Assembly: GCA_021797575.1 (NCBI GenBank)
Contig: JAJZZN010000024.1
Span: forward strand, 1 to 47,380
Direction of reading: 5' to 3'
Length of the DNA: 47,380 nucleotides
DNA from: Microcaldota archaeon
Lineage (GTDB): Archaea > Micrarchaeota > Micrarchaeia > Micrarchaeales > Micrarchaeaceae
In this document: positions 24,616-32,534 of the stretch, piece by piece
Numbering within the stretch: the first letter of the stretch is position 1
Layout: every line of letters begins with the position of its first letter
Notes under the pieces: model-generated
Database searches by the model: none
What the model saw: the letters and a program-made list of their open reading frames with translations, nothing else
Told to the model about the DNA's origin: nothing
Translations under genes and position numbers: made by a program

Positions 24616-25266
24616 ATGCCCGGAAATAATAGCATAATTGTGTCTCTTGGCGGATCATTCATTTTTGCTAATATGGACAAGATAAAGCATCTCAAAACCA
24701 TGCTGCAGCGCAGGCACTTGAGCGCGGCGCTTGTCACTGGCGGGGGAACGCTGGCAAGGGAATACATAGACTTTGCCAGGGGGATTGGCATAAAGGGGGA
24801 CAAGCTGCACGAGATAGGCATAAGATCCACCATGCTCAATGCATTCATAATATCAGAGTATTTCGGATGCCGCTATTATACTGGAGACCCCAGGGTTATT
24901 GGCAGAATAACCAGAACTGTGGCTATGGGGGGCTACAAGCCAGGGTGGACCACCGATGTATGCGCTGCATATGTATGCGTCTCTTCCGGATCAAAATTTC
25001 TGTTCAATATTTCTAAGGAAAGAGGTGTTTTCGACAAGGATCCGGGCAGGTTCAAGGATGCAGAGATGCTGCACAGAATGCGGTTCGATGACCTTTATAA
25101 ACTCACCAAGAGCAGGAGGATGCCAGGCATGAACTATATATTCGACCCCATGGCAGCAAGGATATGCGAAAGGCATGGCATAGAAGTGGTGGTGACAAAT
25201 TCAATAAGTGACATATCAAAGCGCATGGACAATAAGAGAATCAGCGGCACTGTAATACATGGCTGA
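24616..25266 (+). CDS. pyrH: UMP kinase (archaeal type)
   Basis: Amino-acid-kinase-fold enzyme phosphorylating UMP to UDP, 216 aa. Motifs are IIVSLGGSFIF, the Gly-rich LVTGGGTLAREYIDFAR, LHEIGIRSTMLNAFII, GGYKPGWTTDVCAAYV (family GHTTDA) and GVFDKDPGRFKDAEML. The neighbour of arginine deiminase in many genomes is a carbamate kinase of the same fold, but the UMP-site motifs here favour UMP kinase. It is divergent from arcA. Together with pyrB and pyrI it belongs to pyrimidine synthesis. Confidence 0.92.
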   Translation: MPGNNSIIVSLGGSFIFANMDKIKHLKTMLQRRHLSAALVTGGGTLAREYIDFARGIGIKGDKLHEIGIRSTMLNAFIISEYFGCRYYTGDPRVIGRITRTVAMGGYKPGWTTDVCAAYVCVSSGSKFLFNISKERGVFDKDPGRFKDAEMLHRMRFDDLYKLTKSRRMPGMNYIFDPMAARICERHGIEVVVTNSISDISKRMDNKRISGTVIHG

Positions 25267-25825
25267 CATGCAAGCAGCTAGAGGAAGGTGCCGAAACAGA
25301 TACAAAAAATCAGTGGAAACATATTTAAAGGTTATCAGAGATGCTGAAACAGGTGAATTACATGGAAGGACAAAACAGCGGTTAAACACTAACCATAGAA
25401 TAATTGGAAGTGCTATAAAATAGCCAAAAACGAAAGAGGTAAAAGGTGTTGGAAGTATATATAAACGGTGATGAAATGATGGGCGGAACTAATGCAGGCT
25501 AAAGCGATTGAAAAAATAGTTATATTAGGGGTGGAAATGACTGGTGGAGCAGGAGGAGTAGGAGACCCATAAATTCTTGTTATGAAGATGTATTTGGCTC
25601 GCAGGTTGCTATGAACAATTAAAAAGAGGTTTAAAATTATGGGTGGAAGTGCAGGCGGTTAAATGCGTCCATAAGGTCTAATTGTGGTATTAAGTAAGTA
25701 GATGATACAAATGGATGGCATAATGGGTTAAGTTTTAGGATTTGGCGCAAATATTCTTTATCTGCTTTTTGTAGTTCTGTTAATTATATGCATCGTAGGC
25801 ATGGACTGTTCCTTCTAGTTTGTCG
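25267..25825 (+). other. 559-bp region without conventional genes: several TATA boxes and very short Gly-rich ORFs
   Basis: Lies between the convergent pyrH and Lrp-like genes. It holds TATA-like ATATTTAAAG (25321), GCTATAAAATAG (25412), GTATATATAAAC (25455), TTATATTAG (25520) and GGTTTAAAATT (25628). Short plus-strand frames end Met...Gly-stop: MEGQNSG (25362-25385), MMGGTNAG (25476-25502), MGGSAGG (25639-25662) and MDGIMG (25711-25731). MTGGAGGVGDP (25537-25572) ends differently. GGTGA precedes the first two. In-frame extensions exist for some, for example GTG at 25446 and ATG at 25492. A 51-codon frame at 25268 overlaps the first. TGGAAGT recurs three times. Meaning unknown. Confidence 0.45.
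25268..25423 (+). CDS. Possible 51-aa basic protein
   Basis: An ATG one base after the pyrH stop opens a 51-codon frame ending TAG. The product starts MQAARGRCRNRYKKSVETYL and is strongly basic, with a single Cys and no membrane segment. The sequence looks protein-like, and coupling to pyrH translation is possible. There is no clear Shine-Dalgarno site, and it overlaps a TATA-like element and the MEGQNSG frame, so one of the two readings is likely wrong. Confidence 0.35.
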   Translation: MQAARGRCRNRYKKSVETYLKVIRDAETGELHGRTKQRLNTNHRIIGSAIK

Positions 25826-27214
25826 TCAGTAGTAGCTTATGCGCTCCTTGGGTTTGATGACCTTGTTCTTGACTAGGTTCTCATACTGCATGCTGTATGC
25901 ATTGTCGAATTTCCTGTAGTTTATGCTGCCTATAAGCACTTGCCTCACTACTATATACCTGGCCTTTATCCCGCCGAGTATGCTCATGAGTGAATTGCCA
26001 GTATCCTCCATCGACCCTTCCTGGTATACTGGCATTATGTACATTATGCCGTCAGGCGTCTCGAAGTCACATATGTATGAGAACCTGTTGGTGAACACCT
26101 CCTGCTCTTCGATTATGTATCTCCTGTGGATATCCCTCGTCTGAATGAACATTTTCTTGTTTATTATGTCGAGCAGTATTATGCCTACGTATTTGAGGTA
26201 GGGGTTTGAGAGTGATATCGTAGGGCGCAATATGGCGGGGGGATCCCCGGTTGTTAGCTTGCTATAGGCATTTTTGGCACTGCCAAGGGGCAGCACATAC
26301 TTCTTGTCTATCTCTGAGAAGCTAGCCGTGCTATCGGCATTGAACTCCCTGAGAATGGCGTATTCCCTATACAACAGGTCGTGCGCGGATGGCCTTGGAT
26401 TGAGCTTAGATCTTGTCCACACCTTATCCTTAAGCACATCGAAGAACCGGTCCCTGAACGGCACGAAGCCGTAGCTCTGGTCCACTGGCGTTACCGTCCA
26501 TATTGCCGATACGCCGACGAATGCCTCGTGCCTGCGTATCCTGTCTAGCAATATGTTCAATGTATAGTTGTTCTCGGCTACGCAGTACATCATGAGGTCG
26601 TAATCCCCTTTTGTGAGCATGGCAATCTGCACCAGCCCTTCGCTGTCGAGCGCGGCCTTGATGATCTCTGGGCTAGGCTCTGGATCAATGAACTTCACGA
26701 ATATGAAATAAGTCGAAAAGCCTATTGCAGTTGGATTGATTTCTATTGTGTAATGGATGCCCAGCGAAGCCTCCAGCTTCTTCAGCTTGTAAGGTACGCT
26801 TTGGCTCTTCATGCCTGCTATCCTGCCTATCGAACTGTATGAGAGCCTTGAATTCATGCTCAACGCCATGAGTATCTTCGCGTCCTCTGGGCTCAGCCGC
26901 AGCTGGGTTTCTGCTGTGGGTGCTTGCGCACGGGCCTTATTTATTTCCGCTTCTAGTGCCTCTATGCGTTTGAGGTACGTGCGCTCGAGCTCGCCCTTGC
27001 TCTCTGCCCTATGCCTCGCAGGCACTATGATCCCATCGCTAGTTATCCAGCCAAGGTAGTTGGTTTTCTTTCTTGACCTGCCTATATTGGGATCGTACCT
27101 GCTCGTAGCCTCGAAAATGCAGAACCGCTTGTTGAGATACTTGAGCTCCACATGAGCCCCATAAGCGAGCTTCAACGATTCAAAAGCGATTTTTATTTTG
27201 TCTGGGGGCTGCAT
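25826..27214 (-). CDS. Large Lrp/AsnC-like transcription regulator with extra domains
   Basis: 462 aa from the ATG at 27214, preceded by GTGAT. Residues ~1-75 read KRFCIFEATSRYDPNIGRSRKKTNYLGWI, resembling the N-terminal segment of some IS4/IS1634-type transposases (basic, then YLG). A coiled coil follows (~75-105). Residues ~110-170 are an AsnC/Lrp helix-turn-helix: AKILMALSMNSRLSYSSIGRIAG. A RAM-like alpha-beta domain comes next (IGFSTYFIFVKFI, GLVQIAMLTKGDYDLMMYCVA). About 200 further residues have no recognised domain. Ordinary Lrp proteins are ~150 aa. The target is unknown. Confidence 0.75.
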   Translation of the reverse strand: MQPPDKIKIAFESLKLAYGAHVELKYLNKRFCIFEATSRYDPNIGRSRKKTNYLGWITSDGIIVPARHRAESKGELERTYLKRIEALEAEINKARAQAPTAETQLRLSPEDAKILMALSMNSRLSYSSIGRIAGMKSQSVPYKLKKLEASLGIHYTIEINPTAIGFSTYFIFVKFIDPEPSPEIIKAALDSEGLVQIAMLTKGDYDLMMYCVAENNYTLNILLDRIRRHEAFVGVSAIWTVTPVDQSYGFVPFRDRFFDVLKDKVWTRSKLNPRPSAHDLLYREYAILREFNADSTASFSEIDKKYVLPLGSAKNAYSKLTTGDPPAILRPTISLSNPYLKYVGIILLDIINKKMFIQTRDIHRRYIIEEQEVFTNRFSYICDFETPDGIMYIMPVYQEGSMEDTGNSLMSILGGIKARYIVVRQVLIGSINYRKFDNAYSMQYENLVKNKVIKPKERISYY

Positions 27215-27447
27215 CGGCATCACATCAGGAGCATTAGGTATAGAATGCCATATATTTAAATATACCTATTAATTTCGTACTTAATTATTAGCATGCATAC
27301 AGATATTTTATTATTATAAAACGATGGGTATATAAATCAGCATGTTGATAATAATGTAGCATTTATGTTAATGAATTGTGAATAGAATTAATAATTTTAT
27401 TCAATATGTATGATTGCATTTATATAAAAGGTTATTCATAATAATTA
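27215..27447. other. AT-rich divergent promoter region
   Basis: Very AT-rich. A perfect 14-bp palindrome TATATTTAAATATA lies at 27251-27264, 37 bp or more upstream of the Lrp-like start, and can act as its TATA box and possibly an autoregulation site. On the plus strand there are TATA-like TATATAAAT near 27330 and a consensus TTTATATAAA at 27419-27428. No gene is seen between. Confidence 0.5.
27419..27428 (+). promoter_or_regulatory. Consensus TATA box
   Basis: TTTATATAAA followed by AGG. The predicted transcription start, ~25 bp from the box centre, is at about 27448. That is exactly the A of the next ATG, so the transcript is either leaderless mRNA or a non-coding RNA starting there. Confidence 0.7.
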
Positions 27448-27620
27448 ATGGCTTTCGGGCGATTGTGGATGTACGCTGATGTAAAAACAGAAGGATATGC
27501 TCATGCCTATCCATACGGATTTGGCACGCCTGCTTTTTCTTTCCCACCCAAATTTGCATTTATGCGTTTCCTCGTAAACCCGAAATCTATGGTGCGTGCT
27601 GGCTTAACGGCACGCACCGC
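27448..27620 (+). ncRNA. Candidate structured RNA (or leaderless 61-codon ORF to 27633)
   Basis: A strong TATA box directs transcription from about 27448. The RNA can pair UUUCGGG (27453-27459) with CCCGAAA (27579-27585) across 120 nt. It has an inner GGAUA/UAUCC hairpin near 27492 and ends in a perfect 9-bp hairpin GGTGCGTGC/GCACGCACC (27591-27599 with 27610-27618). An open frame of 61 codons (27448-27633) starts at the same point, but its arginines are all CGN, while neighbouring genes mostly use AGG/AGA. I therefore favour RNA. No RNase P, SRP, C/D or H/ACA signature was recognised. Confidence 0.4.
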
Positions 27621-27647
27621 CACCACCCTTTGAATTTAGTGATACCC

Positions 27648-27851
27648 ATGGGCATATTTAAAAGAAAACCGCGCGCCTTAGTGGCCGAAAATAAAGAAGG
27701 CGAAGCGATAAGCATGGTAGTGACAGGCGAGAATTCGTGGAGGATAGTGTATGCGGGCAAAAAGGCAGGGTCGCACAGTGCAAGGGCCGAAGCCAGGAAG
27801 GCCATTGCCGAAAATGTGACCAGCCCTTATAGGATATATTTCAATAGATGA
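27648..27851 (+). CDS. Hypothetical protein, 67 aa
   Basis: Small basic protein beginning MGIFKRKPRALVAENKEGEA. Alternating strands follow (AISMVVTGENSWRIVYAGKK), then an Ala-rich helix (SARAEARKAIAEN) and a short end. No family recognised; the strand-strand-helix order suits a small nucleic-acid-binding fold, which is only a guess. The ATG at 27648 has AGTGAT upstream and is preferred over an in-frame TTG at 27630. Its stop overlaps the start of the next gene (ATGA), so the two are translationally coupled. Confidence 0.7.
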   Translation: MGIFKRKPRALVAENKEGEAISMVVTGENSWRIVYAGKKAGSHSARAEARKAIAENVTSPYRIYFNR

Positions 27852-28150
27852 TTGCTATGGCAAGCCAGAAAGATGCGCCTAAATACCATGGATATGCCAG
27901 CGGCGGAAGCAGGATGTACAAATTTGTCATAAATAGCCCGAAGGAATCGGCTGATCCGGAAACCTTAGCCGAATACTTGATACGCATGGATGCAGTAGCT
28001 GAAGTGGATGTTTCTGATTCGGACGATTACAGGGGCCTGATCATAAAGGCCAGGTTCCTTCCTGGAAGGGTGCCTTCGGATGTATATGGGTTTATAAACA
28101 GCAGGATAAGCAGGAAATATGGAAGGATAGAGAACGCAAGCACCAGATAA
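27848..28150 (+). CDS. Hypothetical protein, 100 aa
   Basis: Starts in an ATGA overlap with the preceding gene (an ATG at 27857 is an alternative start). Residues ~22-100 form a small alpha-beta unit: RMYKFVINSPKESADPETLAEYLIRMDAVAEVDVSDSDDYRGLIIKARF, compatible with a ferredoxin-like fold (strand, helix, strand, strand, helix). There is no metal or catalytic motif. Coupling to the 67-aa gene suggests a shared role. A T run (28162-28168) after the stop may end the transcript. Confidence 0.7.
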   Translation: MIAMASQKDAPKYHGYASGGSRMYKFVINSPKESADPETLAEYLIRMDAVAEVDVSDSDDYRGLIIKARFLPGRVPSDVYGFINSRISRKYGRIENASTR

Positions 28151-28182
28151 CACTTTTTTTGAAAAAGGTTTCCCACCCTTAT

Positions 28183-28201
28183 GCATGGCCTTTGGCCATG
28201 C
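28183..28201. repeat. Perfect 8-bp hairpin GCATGGCC-TTT-GGCCATGC
   Basis: A near-palindromic 19-bp element 32 bp after the stop of the 100-aa gene and about 20 bp after a T run. It is not followed by T residues, so it is not a classical terminator. It may be an mRNA 3' end structure or a protein-binding site upstream of the J-domain gene. Confidence 0.45.
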
Positions 28202-28291
28202 AGTTGTTCAATGCATAGCGTAAGATATGCCAATATTATTATTACCCCTGTGAGTATTAGGTCAGTGATGCGCTATTGAAAGGCGAAAGGC

Positions 28292-29068
28292 ATGCAGCTC
28301 ATTGATTTTTTATCAGGGATGAAACGTAAAGCCCTTGATTCCCAGGAAGCGAAGCTCTATGAGGGCATTGACAGGGCAAAAGGGGTTTTCAAGGTTTTTG
28401 CTAGGAGATTCTCCTTCGAATATGATGCAAGTTATGCACATTATTTCTCTGCCTTGGGCCTGAAGCCTACAGGAGATTTAGCTGCTATAAGGGGTGCGTA
28501 TAGGGCAATAATCAAAAAATACCACCCTGATGTGAATAAGAGCCTCCTCTCCGAGGAGATAACCAGGGAGGCAAATGAAGCGTACAGGTTCTTGAGCAAC
28601 TACAGCATGCATTCCGAGGGGGAATCGCTGCAAAGGGCAAGCAAAAGTGCATTGATGGACGCGCTTTCCGACGAATATGAAAGGCTTTTGGAGAAGGATT
28701 ACGACAATCTGAAGAGGTCGCTTGGCGACGGATCTGTAGAGAGGTGGTATTATGATCAGGAGATCGGACGGTTCCTTGACTGGAACAGGCGGAGCTCCCT
28801 TGCCGTGGATAATGCAATCGGGGATTATATGGGCTTAGGAAAGAGACTCAAGGCTTTGATAGGCATGGGCAAAAGGCTTCTGAAGCGCGAGAAGGATGAG
28901 CGCAAGATGAAGATGCTCCAAAGCAGCATTGCAGAGGTTGAATACCTTTATGATAGGCATACACGCATAAAAAAGCTTGTTGAAAGGGACGTATTGAAGG
29001 ATTTCTATTCCTCGACAAGGAGAAATAGCGAAGAGTTTAGTAAACGCATCAAAGCTGGAGAAAGGTAA
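28292..29068 (+). CDS. J-domain (DnaJ-like) protein
   Basis: 258 aa. Residues ~48-108 are a J domain: YAHYFSALGLKPTGDLAAIRGAYRAIIKKYHPDVNKS with the HPD motif that stimulates Hsp70 ATPase, then ITREANEAYRFLSNY. It lacks the Gly-Phe region, zinc centre and C-terminal peptide-binding domain of true DnaJ, so it is a type III J protein. The first ~45 and last ~150 residues are long charged helices (for example REKDERKMKMLQSSIAEVEYLYDRH), probably coiled coil. No dnaK is seen in the window. Confidence 0.88.
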   Translation: MQLIDFLSGMKRKALDSQEAKLYEGIDRAKGVFKVFARRFSFEYDASYAHYFSALGLKPTGDLAAIRGAYRAIIKKYHPDVNKSLLSEEITREANEAYRFLSNYSMHSEGESLQRASKSALMDALSDEYERLLEKDYDNLKRSLGDGSVERWYYDQEIGRFLDWNRRSSLAVDNAIGDYMGLGKRLKALIGMGKRLLKREKDERKMKMLQSSIAEVEYLYDRHTRIKKLVERDVLKDFYSSTRRNSEEFSKRIKAGER

Positions 29069-29086
29069 ATGTGTGCCTTGCGGATT

Positions 29087-29419
29087 TCAGGTTGAATCCC
29101 TCAATGCATTGATGTATGCCTCCATAGCGAGTTGCTTGTCCTGAACTATGTCAGGCGACGCCGCGAAGTGTTTCTTCGCGCCTTTTCCTTCTATCTTTAG
29201 GAAGGATGAAAGCACCATAAAATGTATGTCTTCACGCTTCTGGCTATCGCCGGCGATTGATACCCGGCATAGTGCGACGGAATCGCCGCTGTATGATATG
29301 TCGGTCTTTTCGGTTTCTACCCCCAGCACCTTGAACTCCTTGCCTTCGTATGAGAAGAGCAGCCCGTCACTCCCATAACGCGGCACAACCTCTTTCCACA
29401 CCGTCTTCTTGTAATGCAT
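29087..29419 (-). CDS. Hypothetical protein, 110 aa
   Basis: Unrecognised. It begins MHYKKTVWKEVVPRYG and contains strands KEFKVLGVETEK, VALCRVSIAG and IHFMVLSSFLKIEG, then a C-terminal helix (DKQLAMEAYINALRDS). It is soluble, with one Cys. Upstream on the minus strand is a 6-bp stem GGGCAA/TTGCCC (around 29441-29459), and further up a TTAAATTA element that could be the TATA box. Confidence 0.7.
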   Translation of the reverse strand: MHYKKTVWKEVVPRYGSDGLLFSYEGKEFKVLGVETEKTDISYSGDSVALCRVSIAGDSQKREDIHFMVLSSFLKIEGKGAKKHFAASPDIVQDKQLAMEAYINALRDST

Positions 29420-29533
29420 ATTCTCGCCTATTAGTATAGGGGCAAGTATGCATTGCCCTACATATGCACTATGCTAATAATTTAACCGTTTCCATGCGTG
29501 GCGTATAACCCGGTAAATGCGTTAGCACCACAA

Positions 29534-30586
29534 TCATACGTTCCTTTTCGCTGCATAGCCTATCGACTCCGCGGCTATCTCTTTCAGCTTCGATTCGGGC
29601 AACTCTGACGAGAGGCGCTTGAATGATTCTACGGCCTGCGACACCAGGGCATCTGCATCCTTCTGCGCCAATTGCGTGGCATTGAGCTCGTTGAACAGGT
29701 TTAGCACCCATGATACCTCTTCTTCTGTTTTTGCTGGCCTGTCTTTCATGTATATCGATTTGAGCTTATCCAGCTGCGCCTGGCTGGCGTTCTGCACTGC
29801 ATGCCACAGTATTATGGTCTTTACGCCATCGCGCACGTCGTTGCCAATGCTCTTCCCGAGTGTAGCCTGGTCTGATACGCAGTCCAATATATCGTCCTTT
29901 ATTTGGAAGGCGTTACCTGCAGGCACTCCATATTCCTTTATAGATGATACAGTATCATCGTCTGCGCCCGCTATTATGGCGCCGCACTGCATTGGGCCGT
30001 ACACCGAATAGTATGCACTCTTGGCGTGTATCGATTTGAAATAGTCTTCCTTGGTGAACTTTGTTATGTCCTTTACTTCGCGCGTAAGCCTAACGTCGAG
30101 GTACTGCCCTTGATGGGTTACTATCATAGTATCATAGAATTTGCTGAAATAGGCATTGCCGCGCTCTTCGCCTAGAGCTTTTGCGGCGTCATGTGCAATT
30201 CTCCAAGTTATTGCATGCACCATGCTTCCTGCGGTTATGGCGTGCCTTTCGCCAAATAGAACATGGGCTGCTGGTCCGTTACGCCTTACTGTGTTGCCAT
30301 CCATCCAATCGTCGTGCATTAGAAAGTAGTCTTCTGATGCCTGCTGCGCGGCGGCAGGCAAAATTGCCTCTTCGTCGACACCCCCATATAGCCTGTTCCA
30401 GAGCATTATGTAGCTGGGCCTCCTGTACTGGCCCTTCCTTTCCGTGTATGTCATTGCCATCTTATTAAATTCTGCGGGACCAGAGGTTGGGAAGTATGAT
30501 ACAAGGCGGTTGTATATATCATCCTTATAAAGGGCGATGAATTCCTTGAAACTGCTTACATTGTCAATATTGCGGTTAACTGTCAC
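29534..30586 (-). CDS. Polyprenyl diphosphate synthase (probably GGPP/FPP synthase)
   Basis: Condenses isopentenyl diphosphate units into the prenyl chain of membrane lipids. The GTG at 30586 is the likely start (350 aa): GGTG lies 6 nt upstream and the ATG at 30604 falls before that site. The first Asp-rich motif is LMHDDWMDGNTVRRNGPA (DDxxD), with QYLDVRL between, and the second is FQIKDDILDCVSD. The residues before the first motif (ASEDYFLMHDD) set chain length, but the product cannot be assigned by eye. It may feed the UbiA-like enzyme at 10856-11746. Confidence 0.92.
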   Translation of the reverse strand: MTVNRNIDNVSSFKEFIALYKDDIYNRLVSYFPTSGPAEFNKMAMTYTERKGQYRRPSYIMLWNRLYGGVDEEAILPAAAQQASEDYFLMHDDWMDGNTVRRNGPAAHVLFGERHAITAGSMVHAITWRIAHDAAKALGEERGNAYFSKFYDTMIVTHQGQYLDVRLTREVKDITKFTKEDYFKSIHAKSAYYSVYGPMQCGAIIAGADDDTVSSIKEYGVPAGNAFQIKDDILDCVSDQATLGKSIGNDVRDGVKTIILWHAVQNASQAQLDKLKSIYMKDRPAKTEEEVSWVLNLFNELNATQLAQKDADALVSQAVESFKRLSSELPESKLKEIAAESIGYAAKRNV

Positions 30587-30671
30587 TATAATCACCACCA
30601 CCATTTTGTATGCAAATGAATTAATAGATGAATACGAATTCGACTAATGACGTTTTAATTGCTTGTCGAGG

Positions 30672-31028
30672 CTAATCGGCCATTGTCTTGCTGCCCTTGC
30701 CTGGGCGCTTCAGCTTTGAAAGCCTGTACAGTGCCTTCTCATACAGGTAGAAGGCAATAGCACCGGAAATCAGCGTAGACGATAACAATATTATGGGGTC
30801 CAGGTATGGCGCTGCGTTGACCGGATTGTGTAAATCTATCTCATATAGCACTTTACTTGCAGCAGGGAAACCTATGGATATGTCTGCTGCGGTGAGATCT
30901 GCAGTCAGCATTAGGCGGTTTGGCTTGCTTGACAGTATATCATGATATATCTCCAAAACCGTTGAAGTCAGCTGTTTCCAAGCATTGGTATTGTTGTTTT
31001 GAGGCTTTTGCTTGCCCTTGGTTTCCAT
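30672..31028 (-). CDS. Small membrane protein at the end of the mercury cluster
   Basis: 118 aa from the ATG at 31028. A TATA-like AGTATATATATGG about 15-25 bp upstream suggests a nearly leaderless transcript of its own. The first ~75 residues are polar (METKGKQKPQNNNTNAWKQL, then a helical stretch). One hydrophobic segment, DPIILLSSTLISGAIAFYLYE, follows, with a basic C-terminal tail (RLSKLKRPGKGSKTM). No family recognised and no Cys, so a direct mercury role is not supported. The stretch upstream to 31109 is open but lacks a good start. Confidence 0.65.
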   Translation of the reverse strand: METKGKQKPQNNNTNAWKQLTSTVLEIYHDILSSKPNRLMLTADLTAADISIGFPAASKVLYEIDLHNPVNAAPYLDPIILLSSTLISGAIAFYLYEKALYRLSKLKRPGKGSKTMAD

Positions 31029-31105
31029 GTTAATACTGCTGCATTTCCATATATATACTATAATGGTATGAACAACTGCCTCCAGGCTGCAGCGCCTTGC
31101 TGCCT

Positions 31106-32521
31106 TCATATAGTGCAGCAGCTCATCTTGCTGACATCGCTGTAAAATGATATTGAAGCCAGTTTAAGCGCTTCGTTGAGCGTCGGGAACGGGTGTATGG
31201 TGTCAATTATGTCATCTATTGTAAGGCCGAACTTCACAGCTAGTGTCGCCTCGGATATCATGTCTGAGGCATTTCTTGCAAGTATGCTTACGCCTAATAT
31301 TCTGTGCGTCTTGTAGTCTATCACTATCTTTACGAGCCCCCTTTCGTCGCCTATTATGCTAGCTTTTGGCACGCTTGACATTTGGAGCACACCGCAGCTG
31401 CACTTTATGCCTGACCCGTTGGCCTCTTCGTCAGTCAATCCGACCATAGCTGCTTCAGGCATAGTGAATACAACGTTAGGCACTTCGTGGAGGTTTATTG
31501 TAAGCTTGGTATTTGCGAAGGCATTTTGCGTGGCTAGATTGCCTTCCTTTGCAGCAAGGGTTTCGAGCATGGGATTCCCCGTCACATCTCCAGCAGCATA
31601 TGTGCCTACCTTGCTTGTCATCATATACTTGTCTATTTTTATGAAGCCCTGTTTATCGGTTTTTATGCCTAGGCTCTGCAGGTTGAGGTGCTCAGTATTG
31701 GGTGCCCTTCCGGTGGCAAACAATATTTGCTCTGAATATGCGCGTGACACTTTGCCATTTACTGAAAATTCTACATATTTTTTGCCGTCTTCCTCTCCTA
31801 TCTTTTTAGTCTCTGCCCCGGTGATAATGCTTATGCCAGATGACTTCATGTAATATGCAAGCGATGATGAGACTTGAGGCTCCCATCCCGGCAGTATGGT
31901 GTTGCTGCGCTGCAGTACTGTAACCTTCGAGCCCAATGAAGAGAACATTTGAGCGAATTCGAGCCCCATGGCCCTGCCGCCCACTATCGTAATGGATTTG
32001 GGTAGCTCTGTAAGTGACAGTGCTTCTTCGTTGGTCAGGTACGCAGTTTTATTGACGCCCTCTATTTTTGGTATACTTGCCTTTGCGCCTGTTGCTATAA
32101 GCGTTTTTTCTGCGGCAATCTCCTTTTTGCCTGCAGATATGGTGCCATTTTCATTAAATGACGCAAAGCCTTCTACGAAGCTGACATTCTCGAGTCCCTT
32201 GAGCACTTCTTCGTATTTGCTAGTTCGCATGCCAGATATTAGGCGGTCCTTATCGCACATCAGCTCTTTGAAGTTTATTTCTGGTTTGCTTATTTCCACG
32301 CCGCCGAATTTACGTGCACGGCCATCAATCGCGTATTCGCCTGCCGATATGAGCCTTTTGCTCGGGACGCAGCCGACATTCACGCATGTGCCTCCGATCA
32401 GAGCTCCAGGGGTTGCATTCTTGCCTATCATGACGGTTTCTATTCCTAATTCGTTGGCCTTTATCGCGGCAGCAAATGCTGCTGCGCCCTGACCCAGTAT
32501 TGCGTATTTGAATTCTTCCAT
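31106..32521 (-). CDS. merA: Mercuric reductase
   Basis: FAD/NAD(P)H enzyme reducing Hg(II) to Hg(0), 471 aa. The start is MerA-like (AILGQGAAAFAAAIKANELG), followed by the redox-active GGTCVNVGCVPSKRLI, NAD-binding ITIVGGRAMGLEFAQMFSSLG, LFATGRAPNTE, YAAGDVTGNPMLETLA and HPFPTLNEALKLA. It ends SFYSDVSKMSCCTI: the vicinal Cys pair near the C-terminus delivers Hg(II) to the active site and separates MerA from lipoamide dehydrogenases. The N-terminal metal-binding domain (NmerA) is absent, as in many archaeal MerA. It starts 13 bp after the ArsR-type gene. Confidence 0.93.
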   Translation of the reverse strand: MEEFKYAILGQGAAAFAAAIKANELGIETVMIGKNATPGALIGGTCVNVGCVPSKRLISAGEYAIDGRARKFGGVEISKPEINFKELMCDKDRLISGMRTSKYEEVLKGLENVSFVEGFASFNENGTISAGKKEIAAEKTLIATGAKASIPKIEGVNKTAYLTNEEALSLTELPKSITIVGGRAMGLEFAQMFSSLGSKVTVLQRSNTILPGWEPQVSSSLAYYMKSSGISIITGAETKKIGEEDGKKYVEFSVNGKVSRAYSEQILFATGRAPNTEHLNLQSLGIKTDKQGFIKIDKYMMTSKVGTYAAGDVTGNPMLETLAAKEGNLATQNAFANTKLTINLHEVPNVVFTMPEAAMVGLTDEEANGSGIKCSCGVLQMSSVPKASIIGDERGLVKIVIDYKTHRILGVSILARNASDMISEATLAVKFGLTIDDIIDTIHPFPTLNEALKLASISFYSDVSKMSCCTI

Positions 32522-32534
32522 TCTCCCACTTATA

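Noticed and set aside
24616-25266. Carbamate kinase completing an arginine deiminase pathway with arcA
   Set aside because: The motifs PGWTTD and GVFDKDP and the 216-aa length match archaeal UMP kinase; carbamate kinases are ~310 aa.
28183-28201. Rho-independent terminator
   Set aside because: The hairpin is not followed by a T run; the T run lies before it.
31106-32521. Dihydrolipoamide dehydrogenase
   Set aside because: The C-terminal vicinal Cys pair and MerA-like N-terminus, plus the ArsR-type and MerT-like neighbours, favour mercuric reductase.
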